A stretch of 10,133 nt of DNA from DASZIT01 sp036264255 (GTDB taxonomy: Bacteria > Actinomycetota > Acidimicrobiia > Acidimicrobiales > RAAP-2): NCBI GenBank assembly GCA_036264255.1, contig DATARI010000223.1, positions 1 to 10,133 of the forward strand. The letters are read 5' to 3'. The notes beneath the pieces are model-generated. The model was not told the origin of the DNA, did no database searches, and worked only from the letters and a program-made list of their open reading frames with translations. Shown one piece after another: positions 1-6,750 of this stretch. How positions within the stretch are numbered: position 1 is the first letter of the stretch; every line of letters begins with the position of its first letter. Both the position numbers and the translations under genes were made by a program.

Positions 1-1
1 C

Positions 2-478
2 GGCCCGTCCTCAGGTGGGACCACGGTCACCATCACCGGGACCGGATTCACCTGCGTGACCGGCGTCAAGTTCGGCACCACCACCGCTGCCACCTTCACG
101 GTGGTGAACGGCACCACCATCACCGCCACTTCCCCGCCCGGAACCCCCGGCACCGTGGATGTGACCGTGACCAGCTGTAACGGGACCAGCCCGACCAACA
201 CCGGCGACCAGTTCACCTTCACCGGCGCCTCGAGCACCGCCACGACCGGCGGATCTGGCGCTGGCGGTGGGTCTGGCACTGGCGGCGGTAGCGGTACCGG
301 CGCAATCTCCGGGGTCACTGCGGTGCACACCGGTGAGCCGTGGGCCGGGTCCATTCCGCTGGCCATCATCGTGTTCCTCCTCGGCTGTGCCCTCTTCTGG
401 CGCCGTGGCTTGACCTCAGCAGTGAGTCGGGCCACCCACGCCATGGCGACGCTTCGCCGAGGTGACGACCAACGGTAG
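2..478 (+). CDS. IPT/TIG-domain surface protein, C-terminal part (5' end outside window)
   Basis: The reading frame is open from the left edge; 158 residues of the C-terminus are visible. Visible residues 1-75 match an IPT/TIG immunoglobulin-like fold: GPSSGGTTVTITGTGF at the start, VKFG, then ITATSPPGTPGTVDVTVT. Two cysteines (18 and 59) could form a disulfide. A Gly/Ser/Thr linker (about 80-104) leads to VHTGEPWAGS, a hydrophobic helix (about 117-133) and an Arg-rich tail beginning WRRG. This motif, helix and positive-tail order is that of a sortase sorting signal, although no LPXTG or LAXTG is present. The gene stops 2 nt before the sortase gene, so it is probably that enzyme's substrate. 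TIG domains are common in extracellular adhesion-type proteins; the exact role and the number of upstream domains cannot be seen. It could also simply be retained in the membrane. Confidence 0.85.
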   Translation, partial: GPSSGGTTVTITGTGFTCVTGVKFGTTTAATFTVVNGTTITATSPPGTPGTVDVTVTSCNGTSPTNTGDQFTFTGASSTATTGGSGAGGGSGTGGGSGTGAISGVTAVHTGEPWAGSIPLAIIVFLLGCALFWRRGLTSAVSRATHAMATLRRGDDQR

Positions 479-480
479 CG

Positions 481-1695
481 ATGGAGGTCACCTCACGTCT
501 GTCTCACCGGGCGCGGAGGGGGCTCAGATTCCGTCGGCGAGCATGGACCGATGGCCATACATCGTGGTTGCAGTGGCTTCGTGCCCGGCCGTGGATGAAG
601 CGATCTTTCAAGATCGCCGCCACGGCCACGGGGGCGGTGCTGATCTGGGCCTCGCTGGCCTTCGTCGGGTATGCGACCGGATGGACCATCCATAAGCACA
701 AAGCGAACGCGCAACTGGTTGCGCAGGTGAAGACGCCTGCGCAACCAGGCGCCGCTTGTGTCGAGTCAACCCCCCAGCAGGGCCAACTGGCCGGGGTGAT
801 CGACGTTCCCACCCTCTCGTTGACGGCGCCGGTCGAACAGGGAACCGACGATGCCGAGTTGAACGTGGCGGCAGGACACGCCCCGGCTTCGGTCTGGCCG
901 GGTCAGAACGGCTCGTCGGTCCTGCTCGCCCATGACGTCAGTTATTTCGTGCACCTCGGGGATCTGAAGCCCGGGGATCTCATCACCTATCGCAACCAGT
1001 GCCAGCGGTGGACGTTCCAGGTGACCGGCAGCAAGGTGGTCAACGCTGGGGACGACATCACCAACTCGGCCGGGCCGACCTTGGTGCTCGACACCTGCTG
1101 GCCGACCAACGCTTTGTTCTACACATCGCAGCGGCTCCTGGTGTCCGCCGCCCTGGTCCCCAATCCAGCCACTCCGCCGACCAAGTCGACCAAGAAGGGG
1201 AGCACGACCACCACCACCGCCCCGCTCCAGGCCCCCTCGGTGGCCACCATCAACTACACCACGCCGGCACCCCCCGCCCTGGTGGCCCAGGGGCTGACCC
1301 TTGACCAGAATTCGACCCCGATGGGAACCATGACCCTCACCGGCCAGACCTCCCAGGCCTTCCAGCAGTCCCCCAACCCCCTGGGCCTGACCGCGGCCTC
1401 GTTGCAGGCGTACTTCGGGGGCATCCATGCCGCCGAACAGAACCGATCCGACTGGTGGGCGGCTATCGCCCCGGGCGTCACGATGCCAAAACCCCTGGAA
1501 GGGACCACCATCACCGGGCATAATTCCCCGCTGAACGTGGCAATTGATTCGCAAGGGGGCGCTGTCTCCACCGTTACCCTTACAAGTACAATCACGGTCG
1601 GTGGGTCCAACGGGGGCACATATGACCAATCGGTCACCCTCGGAGTCGCTGGCCCCGTGGTGACGATTCGGCAATGGGGGTTGACACATGGATAA
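481..1695 (+). CDS. Membrane-anchored sortase with extra C-terminal domain
   Basis: Sortases are cysteine transpeptidases that join exported proteins to the cell wall or to pilin subunits. This 404-residue protein has a basic N-terminus, a membrane helix (about 45-66) and a sortase core (about 103-227). The expected catalytic residues are all visible: His151 in LLAHD followed by FVHLGDLKPGD, Cys206 in LVLDTCWP, and Arg218 in SQRLLV. The His motif reads AHD where GH is usual. After a Thr/Pro/Lys linker (about 228-250), about 150 further residues continue to the end, whereas most sortases stop near the Arg strand. This tail has a predicted helical part (TAASLQAYFGG, NRSDWWAAIAP) followed by beta-like sequence; an NTF2-like fold is a guess. 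The start is uncertain: ATG 481 follows the upstream stop closely, but an in-frame ATG at 595 (MKRSFKIAA) would give a compact N-terminus before the helix. The class (E/F-like) is inferred from the TCWP context. Confidence 0.87.
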   Translation: MEVTSRLSHRARRGLRFRRRAWTDGHTSWLQWLRARPWMKRSFKIAATATGAVLIWASLAFVGYATGWTIHKHKANAQLVAQVKTPAQPGAACVESTPQQGQLAGVIDVPTLSLTAPVEQGTDDAELNVAAGHAPASVWPGQNGSSVLLAHDVSYFVHLGDLKPGDLITYRNQCQRWTFQVTGSKVVNAGDDITNSAGPTLVLDTCWPTNALFYTSQRLLVSAALVPNPATPPTKSTKKGSTTTTTAPLQAPSVATINYTTPAPPALVAQGLTLDQNSTPMGTMTLTGQTSQAFQQSPNPLGLTAASLQAYFGGIHAAEQNRSDWWAAIAPGVTMPKPLEGTTITGHNSPLNVAIDSQGGAVSTVTLTSTITVGGSNGGTYDQSVTLGVAGPVVTIRQWGLTHG

Positions 1696-2620
1696 GAAAG
1701 TGAAAGTGCCCAAGTCAGCGCCCCGCGGCCGGCATTCGCCCGGCGCCTCCTCCGTCAGCGGCTACATCCCGGCGGCGCTTGATGCCGCCGGGGAGGAAAT
1801 CAACCCCTTCCGGGCTTCGTCCCGGCCCTCCACCAAGGGCGAGGAGCTGTTGACCTCGGCGGCCGGGACGGTCGCCGACTGGCTCGAGCCGGTCACCTCC
1901 CGTCTTGTCTATGCCGGGCGGGTGGCCGAAGTGGCTACCCTCGGCATCGGCGATGTCATTCGTCGTCGTCTGGGCACCGCGCTGGTCATCGCCGGCGCCG
2001 TGATCAGCCTGGCGGTCGGGGTCATCCTCGGCGGAGCCGGCAGTTCGGTATCGGCCTCCCTCCCCGGCGTGCAGTCCTCCAGCACCAACAACACCAGTGC
2101 CAAGGACTGGGGCGAGTTGCGCACCAACATCTCGTCGGGCACCACCGGCTCTTCGTCCGGCAAGAGCCAGGCCCCCAACACCCCGGCGTCGGCGGGAAGC
2201 GTGGTAGGTGGCGGCTCTTCGAGCCTGCTGGCGGGCGGCAACACCGCGGGTCCGCTGGCCACAGTGCCCAACTCCTCCTCCTCCGGTTCCTCCGGTTCGC
2301 ACGCTCAGGCGCCGGCAGCCACCACACCGCCGGCAGTGAGCAGCAGCGGAGGAGGCTCACCGGCGCCGCCGAATTCCGGCGGTTCGGTCGCCGGTAGCGG
2401 CACCAAGCCGACGACCACCCAGACCACCACTTCCTCGGGTTCCTCGGGCGGCGGTAGCCCGACCACGACGAAACCGCCGACCACCACGACGCAACCGCCG
2501 CCGACCACCACGACGCAACCGCCGCCGCCGCCGACCACCACGACGCAACCGCCGCCGCCGACGACCACCCCGACGACTGCGCCCTGTAGCCCACTGAATC
2601 ACTTCCTCAACGTCTGCTGA
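1688..2620 (+). CDS. Single-pass membrane protein with Ser/Gly/Thr/Pro-rich outer tail
   Basis: I do not recognise a family. The 310-residue product has a soluble N-terminal part (1-91, with a possible helix GEELLTSAAGTVADWLEPV), then IRRR just before a hydrophobic helix (about 96-117), and a tail of about 190 residues rich in Ser, Gly, Thr and Pro. The arginines before the helix favour an inside N-terminus and an outside tail. The tail ends in three TTTTQPPP-type units and the segment CSPLNHFLNVC; Cys300 and Cys310 are the only cysteines and could form a small disulfide loop. The ATG lies inside the last codons of the sortase gene (8-nt overlap), suggesting translational coupling and a common job. 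Low-complexity tails of this kind often span the cell wall or are glycosylated. The role is unknown; an accessory or display partner of the sortase system is an inference from position. Confidence 0.8.
   Translation: MDKKVKVPKSAPRGRHSPGASSVSGYIPAALDAAGEEINPFRASSRPSTKGEELLTSAAGTVADWLEPVTSRLVYAGRVAEVATLGIGDVIRRRLGTALVIAGAVISLAVGVILGGAGSSVSASLPGVQSSSTNNTSAKDWGELRTNISSGTTGSSSGKSQAPNTPASAGSVVGGGSSSLLAGGNTAGPLATVPNSSSSGSSGSHAQAPAATTPPAVSSSGGGSPAPPNSGGSVAGSGTKPTTTQTTTSSGSSGGGSPTTTKPPTTTTQPPPTTTTQPPPPPTTTTQPPPPTTTPTTAPCSPLNHFLNVC
2477..2554 (+). repeat. Three in-frame copies of a 24-bp unit (PTTTTQPP)
   Basis: Copies lie at 2477-2500, 2501-2524 and 2531-2554, identical base for base, with a 6-bp CCG insertion between the second and third. 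The unit stays in frame and encodes a Thr4-Gln-Pro block in the outer tail of the membrane protein. Identity at DNA level suggests recent slippage or unequal exchange, so copy number may vary between strains. Confidence 0.85.
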
Positions 2621-2774
2621 GTGGGTGCGCCGGTAAGCCGGCGAAGAGCGTCTGGCCGCGGCTGATTGCACCAGCGACGCGCCTTGCTCATGCGGGCTAG
2701 CCCGTTATCGCCAAACCGGTTATCGCCGAGCCCGGTGGCGTGTCTCGGTAAGACGAAGGTGCGGTACGGCCCGG
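2621..2774. other. Intergenic region between convergent genes, with hairpin and palindrome
   Basis: The surface operon and the first diguanylate cyclase converge here. It contains a perfect 6-bp stem with a 4-nt loop (CGCCGG at 2628-2633, CCGGCG at 2638-2643) only 7 nt after the operon stop, and a perfect 12-bp palindrome cgggctagcccg at 2693-2704. Neither is followed by a clear T-run on either strand, so they are only possible terminators. No gene is supported. Confidence 0.4.
2701..2727. repeat. Pair of 12-bp direct repeats
   Basis: cccgttatcgcc (2701-2712) and ccggttatcgcc (2716-2727) differ at one base and are separated by AAA, giving a 15-bp period. The first overlaps the 12-bp palindrome. 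The function is unknown; a protein-binding site or terminator-associated element is possible. Confidence 0.5.
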
Positions 2775-4178
2775 CTACTTCTTCGGGGCGGCGACCAGTC
2801 CCCCGAGTCCGAGGGCACTGACCAATCCGAACACCGTGCTGTTCACCGTCGTCTCCAGACCGACCACCAGACCCGATACCGCGCCCGTTGGAGTCGGGGG
2901 GGTGGTCCCGCCAGGGGTGGTCGGAGGAGTCGTGGAGGGCGTCGTGGTGCCGGAGGGACCGGTTTGACCCGACGGGATAGGTACGACCGTGGTTGGGGCG
3001 GTGGTGCTTGGGGTGATCGAACTGACCAGGCCCCCTCCCGCGGTCCCGGAGTTGGATGGCGGGACGATCGAGAAGGGTGACGTCGGACTGGTAGGAGCCG
3101 ACGTGGACGTCGTGCCGCCACCGGGGGGATTGTTGCCGCCAGAGGGTTGCGTGGTGGGCGTCGTGGTGTGATGCTTCGGGGGCAGAGCCGTCTGGGTGCC
3201 GGGCGACAGGGTCGTCACCGCCGCGAGGGTCCCACCGATCGCCACCAGGCCGGCGGCCACCGCCACGCTGGCCCGCCGGGAGACCCGGGACATGGCTGAT
3301 CCTTTGGGACGGCGGAGATCCACCACTGCGCCGGCGCCGGCCAGGCTCACCGCTCCCGCCCCGACCAGGGCGCGGTCCACGCCCCGACGGCGGTAGAGAT
3401 CCGCGTCGGCGGCGTCGAGCAGTTCTGATGGCTGTTGGTGGTCGGCGGCGAGCGAGGCGGCACCCCAGGTGAACTGCGGGGTCCCCCCGGCGGAGATCCG
3501 GTGCATGAGGGGTTCGACCTCACCGAGCCCGATCCCCTGCAAGACCACCGCGAACTCGTCTCCACCGGTTCGGAACACGGTGTCCGAGGTGCGAAGCCCC
3601 TCGCCGATGGCGTCCACCAGCGAGGTGAGGGTGCGGTCGCCCTCGGCGTGGCCGCGGGAATCGTTGATCCGCTTCAAACCGTCGAGGTCGATCGCCACCA
3701 CCACCAACTCGGATCCGGCCCGGCGTGCCCCCGACATTGCCCGGGTGAGCATCAGGTCCAGAGCCCGTCGGTTGCCGACCCCGGTCAAAGGGTCCAGGAG
3801 TGCGGCCTCCTCCAGCTGGTTGAGCGAGGTCCAGGTGGCGGCGTCGATGACCGTCCGCCAGGCCCGGTGATAGGCAGCCCGGTCGGCGTCGGTTCCGGCG
3901 TCCACTTCGGAATCCATGGAGACCTCGAGAGCGTCGAGCCGGCTGCGCATGAGCGACGCCGACTGGTGGGCCCGTGCCCAGCGGTGGCCGGCCTCGACCA
4001 GCGCACGCTCGACGAACTCGTTGGCGGCGAACTTCCCGGTAGGTCCGTCAGCTCCGTTGCTGGGGGCGTCGGTAGTCACAGGACGGGGGGCGGCAACCGC
4101 CGCCCGGACGGCGTCGGCCACCAACCGCATTTCGTCGTCTGGCCACGGCTCCTCGAACGGAGAGACGGCTTCGTTCAT
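2775..4178 (-). CDS. Diguanylate cyclase (GGDEF), N-terminal catalytic domain with membrane helix and outer tail
   Basis: GGDEF proteins condense two GTP into cyclic di-GMP. The start was chosen at ATG 4178 because MNEAVSPFEEPWPD matches the paralogue's MKDAASPFEEPWPD; the frame extends upstream to 4241 without similarity. That gives 467 residues. Residues 1-125 form a conserved, probably helical region (AHQSASLMR, RAWRTV, TWTSLNQLE). The GGDEF domain follows: DPLTGVGNRRAL (129-140), DLDGLKRIND (164-173), inhibitory-site RTSD (196-199) and intact GGDEF (205-209) five residues later. A membrane helix (about 303-322) and a Pro/Thr/Ser/Gly tail of about 145 residues close the protein, ending in a mildly hydrophobic stretch (SGLVVGLETT to LGGLVAAPKK). 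Active synthesis with product inhibition is expected. Catalytic domain first and tail outside is the reverse of the usual sensor-first order. No known sensor domain is seen, so the input signal is unknown. Confidence 0.92.
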   Translation of the reverse strand: MNEAVSPFEEPWPDDEMRLVADAVRAAVAAPRPVTTDAPSNGADGPTGKFAANEFVERALVEAGHRWARAHQSASLMRSRLDALEVSMDSEVDAGTDADRAAYHRAWRTVIDAATWTSLNQLEEAALLDPLTGVGNRRALDLMLTRAMSGARRAGSELVVVAIDLDGLKRINDSRGHAEGDRTLTSLVDAIGEGLRTSDTVFRTGGDEFAVVLQGIGLGEVEPLMHRISAGGTPQFTWGAASLAADHQQPSELLDAADADLYRRRGVDRALVGAGAVSLAGAGAVVDLRRPKGSAMSRVSRRASVAVAAGLVAIGGTLAAVTTLSPGTQTALPPKHHTTTPTTQPSGGNNPPGGGTTSTSAPTSPTSPFSIVPPSNSGTAGGGLVSSITPSTTAPTTVVPIPSGQTGPSGTTTPSTTPPTTPGGTTPPTPTGAVSGLVVGLETTVNSTVFGLVSALGLGGLVAAPKK

Positions 4179-4319
4179 GAGTGGTTCCCGCTGGGTCGAA
4201 GGATCGGGAACTGCCGACAATCCGCCCCCGCCTGATGCCAAATGGTACTTCTAAGGCCTCGTGGTTGTGTCATCTGCCGTCCTACCTGGTGGTATCGACC
4301 CATCAAGGCGATAACTTGA
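4179..4319 (-). promoter_or_regulatory. Leader region of the first diguanylate cyclase, matching its paralogue's
   Basis: Short blocks here recur at the same distance from the start in the paralogue's leader: gtcgaa (+ strand, 4195-4200, 17 nt out) and tcatctg (4270-4276, 92 nt out). A ctacct...ccca block (4282-4302) also recurs, shifted by 10 nt. If transcription starts near 4313, the untranslated leader is about 135 nt. No known riboswitch was recognised, and no strong ribosome binding site is visible. Confidence 0.45.
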
Positions 4320-4341
4320 AGGTTACCACCGTCCGTAGTGA
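4320..4341 (-). promoter_or_regulatory. Conserved upstream element with extended -10-like sequence (first cyclase)
   Basis: On the + strand 4323-4341 reads ttaccaccgtccgtagtga, matching 17 of 19 bases of the element before the paralogous gene. Read on the - strand it ends in TGGTAACCT, which fits an extended actinobacterial -10 (TGn-TANNNT). No TTGACA-like -35 is seen, so the conserved TCACTAC part may be an activator or alternative sigma site. The promoter role is inferred. Confidence 0.45.
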
Positions 4342-4345
4342 GGAA

Positions 4346-4865
4346 CTCACTGGTAGTGCGTACCTTGCGAACAGATCCTGACCAGGTGAATTTCGCCAGG
4401 TTGCAGGGGGTCCGGCGTTATCTCAACAGAGGCAAACGGCGTGAAAGCCGACGGAGAACGCGCGGGAGGTGTGCATGAGGGGTCTGACTGGCGGACGGGC
4501 CTCTTTGCGCAACCCGAGCGGCTTCGAACCTCAACGTTGTCGGCGTTCCCTGTGCCTAGCACCATCCGGGTTCCCCGTTCCCGGATTGATCGAACGTCGG
4601 CTGGCTGCCCCCCTTCGGGCTCTCGATTCCCCTCATACCATCCGGTATGTCGGGCGGACGGACCGCCGAAGCCTGTGCCAACCTGCCGGCCCTGGCTTTG
4701 ACGACTTTCGGACGCCTGACATCGAGCGGGAGCATCGGAGGGGGGTGGCTCCTTCTTGCCTGGCGCCCCAACCACAACTCACCCCGACCCGACCCCTGGC
4801 CACCACCGCATAAAGCGGGGCACTGACGCCGGCGGTACGGTCGGTCAAGGGGTCGATCCCAGCCC
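4346..4865. other. 520-bp spacer between the two cyclase units; hairpins, no supported gene
   Basis: No open frame here shows convincing codon bias. Short perfect stems are seen at 4564-4570/4580-4586 (atccggg/cccggat, 9-nt loop), 4634-4639/4644-4649 (catacc/ggtatg, 4-nt loop) and 4653-4657/4663-4667 (ggcgg/ccgcc). A GGGAGG sequence (4464-4469) sits 5 nt before an ATG at 4475 that opens a 112-codon + strand frame, but third-position G/C there looks weak compared with the neighbouring genes. The part near 4800-4865 should contain the end of the second cyclase transcript, yet no clear terminator is visible. Confidence 0.4.
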
Positions 4866-6608
4866 CTAATGCCGTCGAGACGAGGAGTGGCCACCGCCCC
4901 GGGGATTCTCCCCCGGGCGTTGGCCGGTGACCGGAGTCGGGGGAGGCACCGGGGCCCGCTCCCCAGCTTGCTGACCGAGGGTTGGAGTCGGCGGGGTCAG
5001 GTCAGCGCTCGATGTCGCCTGAGGCCTACTGACCGGAGCGGGGGGCGCGACGTCACCCAAACCTGCTGCCGCCTGGGCAACGGTGGGCTGAACGGCTGGA
5101 GTCACATCCGAGGCCGCCGCCACTGCCGTGGTGGCCTGAGCCACCGCCGAAACGAGAACCGGGTCCCCGGAACGCTCTGCCGCCCGAGCCGCCGCCCGAG
5201 CGGTGGCCGCCTGGGTAGCAGCAGTCTGCGCGGCGACGGCCTGCGCCGGAAGTGAGTTGTCCGACTTGCCCCGGCTGATGGGTGCCGGGGCGGCGGGAAC
5301 GGTGGTGGGCGGGGTGGTGACGACCGGCGGGGTGGGGCTGGGGCTGGCCGACGGGCCGGCGGCGGCGGTGGGGGTCGGGGTGGGAGTCGGGCCGGCACCG
5401 ACGGCGGAGGTGAGCTGGGCAGTCGGCGGGGTGCTCCCCGTGGTGACCGCGGCCGGCGAACTCCCTCCGGTGGCGGCGACGGCCGCGGTGGGAGCCACGG
5501 TGGACGGCGTCGACTGACTCGGGGTCGGGGTCGTCGTCGGCGTCGGAGCCGTCGTTGGGGTCGGGGTCGGGGTGGGGTCGCCCGACCCGCCCGACGGGAC
5601 GGGAGATTTGCCCCCATGCTTCGGCGGAAGGGCGGTCTGGGTGGCAGGCGACAGGGCGGAGATGGTGGCCAGGGTTCCGCTGATGGCCACCAGGCCGGCG
5701 GCTGCCGCCACACCGACCCGCCGTGAGACCCGGGAGCGGAACGTTCGGTGGGAACCTCCCAGGGTGGCGACGACGGCCCCCGCCCCGACCGCCGCCCGGT
5801 CCCGCTCCACCCCTCGGTGACGGTAGAGGTCGGTGTCGGCGGCGTCGAGCAGCTCCGCCGGTCGCTGCTGCTCGGCCGTGAGCTCGGCGGCCCCCCAGGT
5901 GAACTGGGGCGTGTCCCCGGCCGAGATCCGCTGCATGAGCGCATCGACATGGCCGAGTCCGGTACCGGGAAGGACAACCGCGAACTCGTCGCCGCCGGTC
6001 CGGAACACGGCGTCGGAGGCCCGGAGACCGCTACCGACCGCGTCCACCAAGGAGGTAAGGGTCCTGTCGCCCTCGGCATGACCCAGCGAGTCGTTGATCC
6101 GTTTCAGGCCATCGAGGTCGAGGGCGACGACCACCAGCTCCGAACCGGACCGGCGGGCTCCCGACATGGCCCGGGTCAACATCACATCGAGTGCCCGACG
6201 GTTGCCCACCCCGGTCAGCGGGTCGACCAACGCCGCCTGCTCCAACTGGTTCAGCGAGGTCCAGGTGGCGGCGTCGGTGACGGTCCGCCAAGCCCGGAGG
6301 TAGGCGGAGCGCTCCGCTTCCGTGCCGGCATGCAACTCGGCATCCATCGACGCTTCCAGGGCGGCGAGTCGGGTACGCATGAGGGATGCCGATTGGTGGG
6401 CCAGGGCCCATTGCCGGCCGGCTTCGCCGAGGGAACCTTCGATGTCCCCGGCATCTCGGGCAACCCCCGTCGGTGGGCGATCGGTGCCTCGGGTGCCACC
6501 CCACCGGTTCTCACCGGAGGCGGTGACGGCCGATCGGATGGCGGTGACCACTGATTGGGCTTCGTGGTCGGGCCACGGTTCCTCGAACGGGGAAGCAGCA
6601 TCCTTCAT
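4866..6608 (-). CDS. Diguanylate cyclase (GGDEF) paralogue with long Pro/Thr/Ala-rich outer tail
   Basis: This 580-residue product is collinear with the other cyclase, without gaps over about the first 265 residues; I count about 80 identities in 90 across residues 121-210. Visible are SPFEEPWPD near the start, DPLTGVGNRRAL (129-140), DLDGLKRIND (164-173), inhibitory-site RASD (196-199) and intact GGDEF (205-209). It should make cyclic di-GMP from GTP with feedback control. One membrane helix (about 298-318) is preceded by RSRVSRR, placing the catalytic part inside. Directly outside, TQTALPPKH is shared with the paralogue. The tail then diverges fully: about 260 residues of Pro/Thr/Ser, an Ala-rich probably helical block (AQTAATQAATARAAARAAER) and a Pro-rich end with SSSRRH. 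The ATG is supported by similarity and by GGGGAT about 10 nt upstream. No sensory domain is recognisable; the tail may report cell-wall state, but that is speculation. Confidence 0.92.
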   Translation of the reverse strand: MKDAASPFEEPWPDHEAQSVVTAIRSAVTASGENRWGGTRGTDRPPTGVARDAGDIEGSLGEAGRQWALAHQSASLMRTRLAALEASMDAELHAGTEAERSAYLRAWRTVTDAATWTSLNQLEQAALVDPLTGVGNRRALDVMLTRAMSGARRSGSELVVVALDLDGLKRINDSLGHAEGDRTLTSLVDAVGSGLRASDAVFRTGGDEFAVVLPGTGLGHVDALMQRISAGDTPQFTWGAAELTAEQQRPAELLDAADTDLYRHRGVERDRAAVGAGAVVATLGGSHRTFRSRVSRRVGVAAAAGLVAISGTLATISALSPATQTALPPKHGGKSPVPSGGSGDPTPTPTPTTAPTPTTTPTPSQSTPSTVAPTAAVAATGGSSPAAVTTGSTPPTAQLTSAVGAGPTPTPTPTAAAGPSASPSPTPPVVTTPPTTVPAAPAPISRGKSDNSLPAQAVAAQTAATQAATARAAARAAERSGDPVLVSAVAQATTAVAAASDVTPAVQPTVAQAAAGLGDVAPPAPVSRPQATSSADLTPPTPTLGQQAGERAPVPPPTPVTGQRPGENPRGGGHSSSRRH

Positions 6609-6750
6609 GGGTGATCCCCGCCCCGTCGAACCGCTGGCTGCGGCGCGGCGTTCGACACGGTGCGATCCGAGTTCGTTGATCTGCGGCCCCGTGCCTGGTT
6701 CATCTGTCCTGCCTGCCGACCTACCTAGGGGAGTAGGCCCAACACCGCTA
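6609..6750 (-). promoter_or_regulatory. Leader region of the second diguanylate cyclase
   Basis: This is the counterpart of the leader before the first cyclase. gtcgaa (6625-6630) and tcatctg (6700-6706) lie 17 and 92 nt from the start, exactly as in the paralogue, and the ctacct...ccca block (6722-6742) is shifted by 10 nt. If transcription begins near 6744 the leader is about 135 nt. The run of fixed distances suggests the leader was duplicated with the gene and partly kept by selection. Confidence 0.45.

Noticed and set aside
766..1713. Long - strand open frames opposite the sortase and opposite 8919-9971
   Set aside because: They are antisense shadows caused by high GC and repeated coding sequence; the + strand frames carry clear family motifs.
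4179..4241. Longer first cyclase starting at 4241
   Set aside because: The extra 21 residues have no counterpart in the paralogue, which starts exactly at the equivalent of ATG 4178, and they overlap the conserved leader.
4505..4590. tRNA-like pieces (cccgagcggc, cttcgaacc, ccgggttccccgttcccgg)
   Set aside because: No acceptor stem can be formed, the T-loop is 9 nt where 7 is needed, and the parts do not fold as a cloverleaf.
4475..4813. 112-codon + strand frame with a good ribosome binding site
   Set aside because: Third-position G/C looks clearly lower than in the real genes, many codons are rare for this genome, and the product resembles no family I know. Kept only as a note in the spacer description.
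5520..5580. Short gtcggcgtcgg-type repeats that resemble a CRISPR or satellite
   Set aside because: They encode the Pro/Thr repeats (PTPTPTT) of the second cyclase tail in frame; no spacers or constant period exist.
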